A DNA stretch of 64,000 nucleotides from assembly GCA_018400875.1 (NCBI GenBank), contig JAGYLV010000002.1:1-64000 (forward strand), in the 5' to 3' direction. The translations under genes and the position numbers were made by a program. Positions 1-7,161 of this stretch are shown piece by piece. The notes below the pieces were generated by a model. That model worked only from the letters and a program-made list of their open reading frames with translations. It was not told the DNA's origin and ran no database searches. Each line of letters begins with the position of its first letter. The first letter of the stretch is position 1. The stretch is from a bacterium (lineage in GTDB: Bacteria; Bacillota_I; Bacilli_A; Izemoplasmatales; Izemoplasmataceae).

Positions 1-2
1 GA

Positions 3-107
3 CCTCAACGAGCCTTCCCTTTTGATGAAACGTACACACGCATCGATGATGATTCACCTAACATCTTAGAAAATGGCTACGCCCTATTAAAAAAGAATCT
101 CGAATGA
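3..107 (+). CDS. 3' end of an unidentified protein (truncated by window start)
   Basis: An open plus-strand frame enters from the left edge and encodes about 34 residues ending ...GYALLKKNLE before a TGA stop, immediately followed by a strong intrinsic terminator. The residue mix looks like a genuine C-terminus, and the two other plus frames close within 70 bases or give unlikely peptides. Too little is present to name the family. It converges on the sugar-transport operon, so it is not part of that transcript. Confidence 0.5.
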   Translation, partial: PQRAFPFDETYTRIDDDSPNILENGYALLKKNLE

Positions 108-120
108 GATTCTTTTTTTT
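88..120. terminator. Bidirectional intrinsic terminator
   Basis: The arms AAAGAATCTC and GAGATTCTTT flank a GAAT loop, with an A-run on the left and a T-run on the right. It can therefore end both the plus-strand partial gene and the minus-strand malG transcript. It falls exactly between the two convergent stops. Confidence 0.85.
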
Positions 121-123
121 GGG

Positions 124-1182
124 TTATCCTTTGTTGGCGCCGGCGGTAATCCCTTCAATGAGAAATCGCTGGAACACAATATATAATACAGTGATTGGAA
201 CCGCGACTAAAATGGCAGCCGCTGAGAAGGCAGGGTAGTTAATCCTTGCTTGATCGTTGATAAACCGGAAAATCCCGACCGCGAGGGTCCATTTTTCTTC
301 GGTTTCAATGACGAAGGATGGCAAGATGTAATCCAGCCACGGCGCCATGAACTGCGTGACCGCAACAAATGAAATGATCGGCACCGATAGCGGCACGATG
401 ATGCGGAAGAATATTTGAAGCTTATTCGCCCCATCAATTTTCGCGGATTCATCCAGTTCTTTAGGCACCCCTTGTAAGTAGCCTTTAATCAGCCAGACAT
501 TAAAGGGGATGGCCCCCGCTGTGTAAATGATGACGAGTGCCAAGGGTTGATCGAGTAAGCCAAAGGTTTGGAAAAGCGTAAATATCGCGATGAGGCCTAA
601 GAAACTCGGGAACATCTGTAAGACTAAGATGGTTAAAAGCCCCGCGCGCTTTCCTTTAAATTTATAGCGGGCAAACACGTACGCGGTCCCGGTGACAAAA
701 AGTACCGAAAAGACCATGGTGAGCACAGCGACTTGCAGCGTGTTGATGTACCATGAGACAAATTCATTGGTTTCTTCACTGGTTCCGTACATCGCCGAAC
801 CTTCAAAGAGAAATTGGAAGGCTTTTAAGGATGGTTCATCCGGCCATATGGTGGAAGGAATCCCGGAGTTTGGGTTCAAACTCGTCCCGATGATATAGGC
901 CACCGGAATTAAAACGATGACGCCCAGTAAAACAAGTTCCGTATAAAGCAGCCCGGTCCCAAAAATGTTTTTGAGATTAAAGACGGATTTAACTTTCCCT
1001 TTATTGGAGGGGCGCATCGGAGGTTTGATTTTGAGGTAATAAATCAAGCCAAAGACGGGAATGAGTCCGATGAATCCGGAAAGCATTCCTTTATGGCCGA
1101 GTTTTTCGGCGATTTGATGCGTCAGTGATTGGTGCGTGAATAAGAGGATAAGAATGATAATCGTCCAAGCAAGCCAACCCAT
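124..1182 (-). CDS. malG: Maltose/maltodextrin-type ABC transporter permease, MalG family
   Basis: Inner-membrane permease half of a carbohydrate uptake-1 (CUT1) ABC importer, expected to pair with the MalF-like protein encoded just upstream. The C-terminal half carries the binding-protein-dependent transport domain with the ATPase-docking EAA loop (ELDESAKIDGANKLQ, about residues 240-255) and several membrane segments. At 352 residues it is longer than the usual 280: an extra N-terminal segment of about 70 residues adds one or two hydrophobic helices before the standard first helix. Its ATG overlaps the malF stop (TAATG), implying translational coupling. No ATPase gene lies nearby, so a shared MsmX-type ATPase is likely (inference). 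Sugar specificity rests on the surrounding glucan genes. Confidence 0.9.
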   Translation of the reverse strand: MGWLAWTIIILILLFTHQSLTHQIAEKLGHKGMLSGFIGLIPVFGLIYYLKIKPPMRPSNKGKVKSVFNLKNIFGTGLLYTELVLLGVIVLIPVAYIIGTSLNPNSGIPSTIWPDEPSLKAFQFLFEGSAMYGTSEETNEFVSWYINTLQVAVLTMVFSVLFVTGTAYVFARYKFKGKRAGLLTILVLQMFPSFLGLIAIFTLFQTFGLLDQPLALVIIYTAGAIPFNVWLIKGYLQGVPKELDESAKIDGANKLQIFFRIIVPLSVPIISFVAVTQFMAPWLDYILPSFVIETEEKWTLAVGIFRFINDQARINYPAFSAAAILVAVPITVLYIVFQRFLIEGITAGANKG

Positions 1183-3155
1183 TACATCTCCTCCTTAAAG
1201 GCGCGGGTGCGCGTAAAGTTCCACGCTGAAAGCGTCCCAATGATTAAGAATATGAGCAGTGAGAACACACTGGCCATGGAATACCACCGAACGTTCGCAT
1301 CGGTAGTCAGTTTATAGATCCAGCTGATGAGAATATCGGTTTGCCCCGCAAAGGCCGTGGTGAAATCGCCGCCGGGACCCCCTTGGGTGATGAAGTAAAT
1401 GACCCCGAAGTTATTGAAGTTTTGCGCAAAGGTCATGATAAGTAAGGGACTGGTTGCAAACAAGACAAGTGGCATCGTAATGAATCTAAACTGTTGAAGG
1501 CCCGTCGCTCCATCGATTTCCGCGGCTTCATACAAGGAGCGGTCGATGCTGGTCATAACCCCGGTCATGAGGGCCATAAAGAACGGGAATCCGAGCCAAA
1601 TATTCAGCGTGATGATAAATATCCTCACAAACCAAGGATTCGCCTCATTGGTGATCCATTGAATGTTATCTTCGCCAAAATAAAGAAGTCGTTGCAAGCC
1701 GGTGCCCGCATCTTGGTAACTCCGACCGAGCATCCCCCATTCGAATAAGCGGTCATAAACGCCGACCCGTTCGAGCATTTGATTGACCCATCCCCGGTCC
1801 CGAAACATGACGTTGAAGACCATCTGGGAGATGAGGGCGGGAATGGCCCACGGTAAAATGAGGAGTGATCTCCACGCTTTTCTAAACACAATGCGTTTAT
1901 TGGAAAGCACCACCGCTTGGATAAACCCACCGAAAAAGACGGTGAATGTGGACGCAAACGCCCAAATCAAGGTCCAGCTAAATACTTTAAAGAACTGCGA
2001 GCCAAAGGGCAGTCCCCCTTGTTCAGACAGGGAGAAAATGACCCGGAAGTTTTCAAATCCGACCCACGTAAAAAGGTTATTGGGCGGAATGTGTTGGGCA
2101 TCAAAGTTGGTGAATGCCACGAGCATCCCAAATAAAATTGGCATGATGGAGACAAACGTAATGACAAAGAGTGCAGGCGTCAAAACAATGTATTCAAACG
2201 CATTTTCATAGACGTCTTTGAAATACTTGATTTCATTGGGTTTTTGTTTGGTTTCATCGATGATTTTCGCGGTTTTATACGCGTCACGGACGTTCCAAAT
2301 ATAAACGCCAATAAAGTAAATCAAGAGTAAATTGGAAATGATACCGCGCAGTAAAAGTTGTTGGGAGAAGTTCCCTTGGAGTTCCACCCCACGGCGCGAA
2401 AAGCCCTCTGGGATGAAGAAACTTAAGTCATAATGCTCAGTTACCGTTCGTGATGGGGTCACCCCTAAGGTGATCACACCCCAAATCCCTTTGACAAAGA
2501 AGCCGCCATTTTCATGGAAACGATTGGTAAATACTTCATCGTAGCGGTTAAATAAGGCTTCATCGTACCGGAATAAAATTTGCACCAGCATTTTATTGTA
2601 ATCATCAGTCGTATAGTTATCGCGTCCGCCAAGTCCACCCACGAGTGTATCTTGGAACGCTTTAAAGCTGTCATAATCCAACAAGACTTCATAGCCGTCG
2701 GTGGCAAAATCTTCCAGCTCACCAATGCGTGTCATTTCGGCTGCTAAAAAGTCATACAGTTGGGCTTCAGTAAATTGAATTTGATTACTTTCAGGTTGAA
2801 CGGGACTGCCGTTTTCATCGGCAAAATACTGTAACTCAGCATTATACGTAAGTCCATTGAGTTCAGCGACGGTCTCTAATAACCGGGTGTCTTCGTATTG
2901 GTCGTCTAATAGATTGTAATAATAATCATTGACATACCCTTTAGATGTTTCCACCGTGATTGGATTCCCCGCCAATTGATCGTATAAACTAATCGGTTGG
3001 CCATAAGATCCTGTTCCTAGTTCAATGCCGATGAGTAAGGCAAAAAAACTGAAGAAAAAGAGTCCTTTCAGCCATTGCTTATTAAGAAGTTGTCCGGTTC
3101 CCCAGACCAGGGATGATGCCAGTGTTTTAAGCATCACAACAGGGTTAAATTTCAT
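1182..3155 (-). CDS. malF: Maltose/maltodextrin-type ABC transporter permease, MalF family, with large extracytoplasmic insertion
   Basis: Partner permease of the CUT1 importer. The EAA motif (SLYEAAEIDGATGLQ) lies near residue 550, and the last 330 residues hold the transport-permease domain. A first membrane helix at about residues 30-48 is followed by about 210 hydrophilic, acidic residues before the next helix. This resembles the periplasmic P2 loop of E. coli MalF, which contacts the binding protein. At 657 residues it is well above the 290-450 typical of Gram-positive homologs. It lies downstream of malE behind a hairpin and upstream of malG with a 1-base overlap. The family assignment is firm; the role of the insertion is inferred by analogy. 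Confidence 0.9.
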   Translation of the reverse strand: MKFNPVVMLKTLASSLVWGTGQLLNKQWLKGLFFFSFFALLIGIELGTGSYGQPISLYDQLAGNPITVETSKGYVNDYYYNLLDDQYEDTRLLETVAELNGLTYNAELQYFADENGSPVQPESNQIQFTEAQLYDFLAAEMTRIGELEDFATDGYEVLLDYDSFKAFQDTLVGGLGGRDNYTTDDYNKMLVQILFRYDEALFNRYDEVFTNRFHENGGFFVKGIWGVITLGVTPSRTVTEHYDLSFFIPEGFSRRGVELQGNFSQQLLLRGIISNLLLIYFIGVYIWNVRDAYKTAKIIDETKQKPNEIKYFKDVYENAFEYIVLTPALFVITFVSIMPILFGMLVAFTNFDAQHIPPNNLFTWVGFENFRVIFSLSEQGGLPFGSQFFKVFSWTLIWAFASTFTVFFGGFIQAVVLSNKRIVFRKAWRSLLILPWAIPALISQMVFNVMFRDRGWVNQMLERVGVYDRLFEWGMLGRSYQDAGTGLQRLLYFGEDNIQWITNEANPWFVRIFIITLNIWLGFPFFMALMTGVMTSIDRSLYEAAEIDGATGLQQFRFITMPLVLFATSPLLIMTFAQNFNNFGVIYFITQGGPGGDFTTAFAGQTDILISWIYKLTTDANVRWYSMASVFSLLIFLIIGTLSAWNFTRTRAFKEEM

Positions 3156-3172
3156 CGTGTCACGTCCTTAAT

Positions 3173-3207
3173 ATGTAAAGAAAAGGCCATGATTTTCATG
3201 GCCTTTA
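3173..3207 (-). terminator. Intercistronic hairpin between malE and malF (partial terminator or mRNA stabiliser)
   Basis: The 11-bp arms AAAGGCCATGA and TCATGGCCTTT surround a 3-nt loop, followed on the minus strand by TTTTCTTT. It lies right after the malE stop and before the malF ribosome-binding site. Such hairpins commonly make binding-protein mRNA more abundant than permease mRNA. That role is inference; the structure is directly visible. Confidence 0.7.
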
Positions 3208-3219
3208 CCTTTATCTTTG

Positions 3220-4578
3220 TTAGTTACCTATTCCAGATTGGGCGGTAAAGCCGTTTTCAGCGGTTTCAGCCGCATCTGCGGGAGAAACAATGCCGTTCCA
3301 TGCATTGGTATACATACTACCGGCATTTGACCAGAAGAATCCCATTTCAGGAATAATCGGCATCGGTTGAGAGTAATTCAACTGATTGGAAATCCCTGCT
3401 AAGTTCTCATCATCAGCCACACCCGGGACGACACTAACGTCTTTAAGGGCAGGTAAGACAAGTTTTTGTTCGTAAAGAATTTCTAAACCATCCACCGACG
3501 TCATGAATTCCAAGAGGCGGAACGCCGCATCCGGATTCGGAGACTGACGGTATACCGATGCCATAATGACACCGGAGAATGAGGTTGGACGTTCACCGCG
3601 GATGGTGGGCACTAAATCCACGCCATAATCCACTTCGGCATTTTCATACCGATCAATGGACCAAGGGCCGTCAATGATGTAAGGAATTTTTCCTTCTTCA
3701 AAGAGCGTCCGGTTGGCTTCACCGTCTAGATCTGCCGCTTGCAAGTTACCAAGGGCGGGACGCACTTCTTGGTTAAAGAACGTGAGCGCATCAATCATTT
3801 CTTGCGAACCTAGATTCGATGATGTCGCGTCAAGGCCATCCGGGCCAAAGAGCTCAAAACCGAATGAAGTCGCTAAGAAGTGCATGTCATACGCATTCCC
3901 GACATCTAGGCCAATGATGGGATTACCATCTAAGAAAGCCGCCATGTCTGGATCCGATGCTTGGGCTAAGATATCTTCGAAACGCTCAGGCGGGGTGCTG
4001 GATCCTGTAAGTTCTTCGAGGAGCGCTTTGTTATAGAATAAGGCGACAGATTCCCCAATGAGCGGTGCGCCAAAGAGGGTTCCTTCACTGGCAGGATCGT
4101 CACAGTCTTCAATTTCATTATTGGAGAAATCGTAGCAGGCCGAAGCCGTTTGCCACGCGGAATCAATCATCCGGGTGCGTAAATCTTCGGCAAATGAACC
4201 TTCAATCGACGCTAAAAGTCCGGATTGTAAGGCCGCCCCAATATGGTCATGGGGATAAAGAACCACGTCCGCCGCTTGGGTAGACCCTGAATAAAGCTCT
4301 AAACGTTGACGGGTATCGACGTTACCCACTTCGGTAAAGTTAAGAGTAATGTCTGGGTTTTGTTCTTCAAACGCTTCTTTAATGGCTAAGAAATAATCTT
4401 CATCATCGGTCCAAACACGAAGTTCAACCGTTTCACTAAAGTCTTGATCAAAGTTGTAAACCACACCTTCACTGGCCCGGTTCACACAGGCTTCTTCACC
4501 GTCTCCACAGCCCGCCAGTAAAAGTGTGACGGAGAGTGTTGCGATGAAAAAGATACTTAAAAATCCTAATTTTTTCAT
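3220..4578 (-). CDS. malE: Maltodextrin-type extracellular solute-binding lipoprotein (MalE family)
   Basis: Substrate-binding component of the CUT1 importer, a family 1 extracellular solute-binding protein. It begins MKKLGFLSIFF with a lipoprotein signal peptide ending in the lipobox LLAGC, so the mature Cys should be diacylated and held at the outer face of the membrane. The ORF track starts 13 codons earlier, but this ATG has a perfect AGGAGG 8-9 bases upstream and starts the signal peptide, so I place the start at 4578. Resulting length is 452 residues, normal for the family. It begins one base after the stop of the starch-binding protein, so the two are translationally linked. Substrate is inferred as alpha-1,4-glucan oligomers from context. 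Confidence 0.9.
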   Translation of the reverse strand: MKKLGFLSIFFIATLSVTLLLAGCGDGEEACVNRASEGVVYNFDQDFSETVELRVWTDDEDYFLAIKEAFEEQNPDITLNFTEVGNVDTRQRLELYSGSTQAADVVLYPHDHIGAALQSGLLASIEGSFAEDLRTRMIDSAWQTASACYDFSNNEIEDCDDPASEGTLFGAPLIGESVALFYNKALLEELTGSSTPPERFEDILAQASDPDMAAFLDGNPIIGLDVGNAYDMHFLATSFGFELFGPDGLDATSSNLGSQEMIDALTFFNQEVRPALGNLQAADLDGEANRTLFEEGKIPYIIDGPWSIDRYENAEVDYGVDLVPTIRGERPTSFSGVIMASVYRQSPNPDAAFRLLEFMTSVDGLEILYEQKLVLPALKDVSVVPGVADDENLAGISNQLNYSQPMPIIPEMGFFWSNAGSMYTNAWNGIVSPADAAETAENGFTAQSGIGN

Positions 4579-4579
4579 A

Positions 4580-6142
4580 TTATTGGTCCTCCTTGCGACG
4601 AAGTGCAATGTAGGCACCGGCTAAGAGCGGTAAACCTGCAAAGAGTGTGATCGGTAATACGGTGTCGGCGGCCGTCGCGTCATCGGCACACGGATCCACC
4701 ACCGTTACAGTAATCATTTGTTCGGCCACATTGCCAAAGCGGTCATGGGCTTCTAAAACGATTTCATACACACCGGCTTCACGGGTGGATAAGTACCCTT
4801 CACCCTCTTTAACACGGGCATTGTAAAGGGGTAAGTTTTCACCATAGAAGTTCTCAGTCGCGCGGAACGTGGGGAGTGAGTAACGATCCCCAAGTTCTAA
4901 TTCAACATCGGTGGCCCCAATAATCGTAATGGTAGGCGCATCCGATGGCACGGCGAAATCAAATTCAGCTGGTAAATCCTCTTCGTTCTTTTGATACGTC
5001 ATCGTGTACGTTTCAGATTTATCTAAATCTTCATCGAAAATAAGCATGAATTCAGCCACAGATTCAGTCCCTTTTTCATAGGAAATGTTGGCGATATCCA
5101 CCGCATTCCCTGCCGAATCAACCACGTTGAACCACGACGCATCAAAGATATCGTTTAAGACACTGTCGACTTCTTCTGCCACTTGCACAGGTTTATTGAA
5201 GTTTAAGAGAAGTGAACGTTGATCTTCGAGTTGACCTACTTCAACTTCAAACGCATTGGCGACCGCATCAAATTCTTCGAATGTATCATAGAAATCAGGA
5301 GCTAACCCAACATAAAAGAGGGTCCGGTAGCCCGATCCTTTAAGGTCGGTCACATCAACGAAAAGATCTTCTTCATATTGTTTTTCCCAGGCATCCGTCC
5401 GAACGATAAAGCCGATTTCATCGGAAGCGTCTTCGCCAATGGAGAAGAAGGCAATCCGGTACATTTCCTCGCCTACAGTCCCTCCATCCACATCTAACGG
5501 AGCTCTAAAGGGAACACCAGTTCCAGTTTCGTCAACCATTTCATGGGAACCACCAGTTCCAGTTTCCCAGGTCCAAAGGTTCCATCCTTCATAACTTTCA
5601 GCGGGATCGTAATAGACAACAGCTAATGTGCCATAGCCATCGCGCATCGGGCCATGAACGGGATCTTCGTAGATGACTTCATTCATCCCTTCATAGACAA
5701 AGACGTGTTTGACACCGTTTTCATCGAATCCAACAAATTCACCGTCTTGCTTCAAAATTATTTCTTTATCGGCGATTTTACTAGAATCAGATGGATCAAT
5801 TAGACCATCACGGTCATTGAAGTTGTCCCCCCACGCATCGCTATACCGTAAGATGAGTCCGATGGCGTCGCCGGCATCATCATCGATATAAATTTCAAAA
5901 TATCCACCGAATTCATCGGTGCCTTCTAAGGCGACTGGCGCTTGGGAGCCATTGGTCCCGGTATTCCAAGTCCAGATGTTCCGGCCTTCATAGTCGCCGT
6001 CCCAACGATGATAGTGGACGATGACTTTACGATCAGTGGGCGCTTCTCCATCTTCATGTCCATCGGCTAAGACTGGACTTAAAGTTGAAAATAACCCCAT
6101 AATGAACGCAAAGACCACAAAGAATTGCAGTACTTTTTTCAT
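4580..6142 (-). CDS. Secreted or surface-anchored alpha-glucan-binding protein with two CBM41-like pullulanase-associated domains
   Basis: Exported protein of about 520 residues with no visible catalytic domain. A signal peptide (MKKVLQFFVVFAF..., cleavage probably after VLA) is followed by two homologous modules at about residues 38-140 and 170-280. Each contains the WNTGT/WETGT signature of pullulanase-associated (CBM41) starch-binding domains. An Ig-like or DUF5011-like region follows, then a C-terminal hydrophobic helix ending RRKEDQ. LPITL just before that helix resembles a degenerate LPxTG site. I start at the ATG at 6142 (AGGAGG six bases upstream) rather than the TTG one codon earlier. 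As first gene of the malEFG operon it probably captures starch, glycogen or pullulan fragments at the cell surface. Confidence 0.8.
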   Translation of the reverse strand: MKKVLQFFVVFAFIMGLFSTLSPVLADGHEDGEAPTDRKVIVHYHRWDGDYEGRNIWTWNTGTNGSQAPVALEGTDEFGGYFEIYIDDDAGDAIGLILRYSDAWGDNFNDRDGLIDPSDSSKIADKEIILKQDGEFVGFDENGVKHVFVYEGMNEVIYEDPVHGPMRDGYGTLAVVYYDPAESYEGWNLWTWETGTGGSHEMVDETGTGVPFRAPLDVDGGTVGEEMYRIAFFSIGEDASDEIGFIVRTDAWEKQYEEDLFVDVTDLKGSGYRTLFYVGLAPDFYDTFEEFDAVANAFEVEVGQLEDQRSLLLNFNKPVQVAEEVDSVLNDIFDASWFNVVDSAGNAVDIANISYEKGTESVAEFMLIFDEDLDKSETYTMTYQKNEEDLPAEFDFAVPSDAPTITIIGATDVELELGDRYSLPTFRATENFYGENLPLYNARVKEGEGYLSTREAGVYEIVLEAHDRFGNVAEQMITVTVVDPCADDATAADTVLPITLFAGLPLLAGAYIALRRKEDQ

Positions 6143-6191
6143 CAAATTCCTCCTATATTTTCACTATGGAATAGAGTTTATATCCACCTTA

Positions 6192-6220
6192 AATATATCA
6201 AAGTAGCCCCAAAATGTAAA
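6192..6220 (-). promoter_or_regulatory. Promoter of the glucan-binding protein / malEFG operon
   Basis: On the minus strand TTTACA, a 17-bp spacer and TATATT form a sigma-A-like promoter 50 bases before the first start codon. The -35 hexamer is part of the operator listed next, which implies repression by occlusion. Confidence 0.65.
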
Positions 6221-6230
6221 CGTTTTTACA
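6215..6230. promoter_or_regulatory. cre / LacI-family operator overlapping the -35
   Basis: TGTAAACGTTTTTACA is a near-dyad matching the cre consensus TGWAARCGNTTNCA at 13 of 14 positions. It covers the -35 of the malEFG promoter. CcpA or a MalR-type repressor is the likely ligand; no regulator gene is in the window. Confidence 0.7.
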
Positions 6231-6256
6231 TGATTTGACATACAATTGCATAAATA

Positions 6257-6270
6257 TGGAAACGGTTACA
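6257..6270. promoter_or_regulatory. Second cre / LacI-family operator, upstream
   Basis: TGGAAACGGTTACA matches the cre consensus at 13 of 14 positions. Its centre is 41 bp from the first operator, about four helical turns, so both could be bound on the same DNA face. Confidence 0.65.
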
Positions 6271-6300
6271 TATGAACCGCTTTTAAGCACTGAACTCCAT

Positions 6301-6330
6301 AAAAAAAAGACGCCAATTTTTGGCGTCTTA
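6301..6330 (-). terminator. Intrinsic terminator after the DUF1189 gene
   Basis: On the minus strand AAGACGCCAA and TTGGCGTCTT form a stem followed by a run of T. It separates the ktrA-amylase-DUF1189 transcript from the promoter of the malEFG operon. Confidence 0.85.
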
Positions 6331-6342
6331 TGAATTGTGTGA

Positions 6343-7161
6343 CTATACCTTGATTTCAGGGTCTTTTCGCCGGTATAAAACATAAACGAAAAACGGCGTG
6401 AGAAAGTTATAAACCAAACTCGAAAAGGCACTGAGTCCGAATAACCCAATAATCAGATTGATAACGCCGGGGACGGTGGAAGCTAAGATAAAGAGTTTCA
6501 CCATATTGGGATATCTTGGTAAATCATAAATCGTCAGTTTAAATAGCATCGCAAATCCCGCGAGAGTAAATAATAAAACGGTGTTGGTCAGAATGTACCC
6601 ACCGACAAAAATGAATGTTAAAGGGAGCGCTAAAAACGGTCTTAAAGACGGATAAAACCCGTCAAAAAGCAGCGTATATGCCGTGTCGGGATCTTCTTGA
6701 TTGAGATCGGAAAACGGCGTGTAATCAAATCCCCGGTAATCCATACGAAGCGTCGCATCCGCGAGTCTTAACTCTGCGGTTTGTTTGCGCATGATAAGTT
6801 CATAGCTTTCAGCCGTCATGGTTTCTGATGCATTTATCACCACGCGTATGGGTTGATCGTTGACTGAAAAACTCGCTTCATAGATGGTGTCGTCTTCACA
6901 GATGAGTTCTTCATTGACGATTTCACAGGGTTCAGGAAGACCGGCAAGCCCCGCCGCATCCGTGAGCTGAATGCCTAAAAGAGTTTGAATGCTGGAATCG
7001 AGTTGGTAAATGGAATAGGTTAAAGGAATAAACATAATTAAATTGAGTAAGAAAAAATAAAAGAGAAACTTTCTTAAGGGCCATTTAAATAGTAAAAAGC
7101 TATCGGCGCTAAACGTGAGCCCTTTTTTAAAGATGGTTCCCAAGGACCTATTCATTCGCAT
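6343..7161 (-). CDS. DUF1189-family membrane protein (YvdJ-like, maltodextrin-associated)
   Basis: 272-residue membrane protein with one N-terminal hydrophobic helix (about residues 30-50), an extracytoplasmic region of about 120 residues and three or four C-terminal helices. Layout and opening segment match the DUF1189 family. In Bacillus subtilis its member YvdJ is encoded in the maltodextrin (mdx) operon; biochemical function is unknown. The start overlaps the amylase stop by 14 bases, so it is translationally coupled. A strong terminator follows. Two Met codons (residues 1 and 3) are both possible starts. Position between an amylase and a maltodextrin importer supports the family call. 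Confidence 0.65.
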   Translation of the reverse strand: MRMNRSLGTIFKKGLTFSADSFLLFKWPLRKFLFYFFLLNLIMFIPLTYSIYQLDSSIQTLLGIQLTDAAGLAGLPEPCEIVNEELICEDDTIYEASFSVNDQPIRVVINASETMTAESYELIMRKQTAELRLADATLRMDYRGFDYTPFSDLNQEDPDTAYTLLFDGFYPSLRPFLALPLTFIFVGGYILTNTVLLFTLAGFAMLFKLTIYDLPRYPNMVKLFILASTVPGVINLIIGLFGLSAFSSLVYNFLTPFFVYVLYRRKDPEIKV

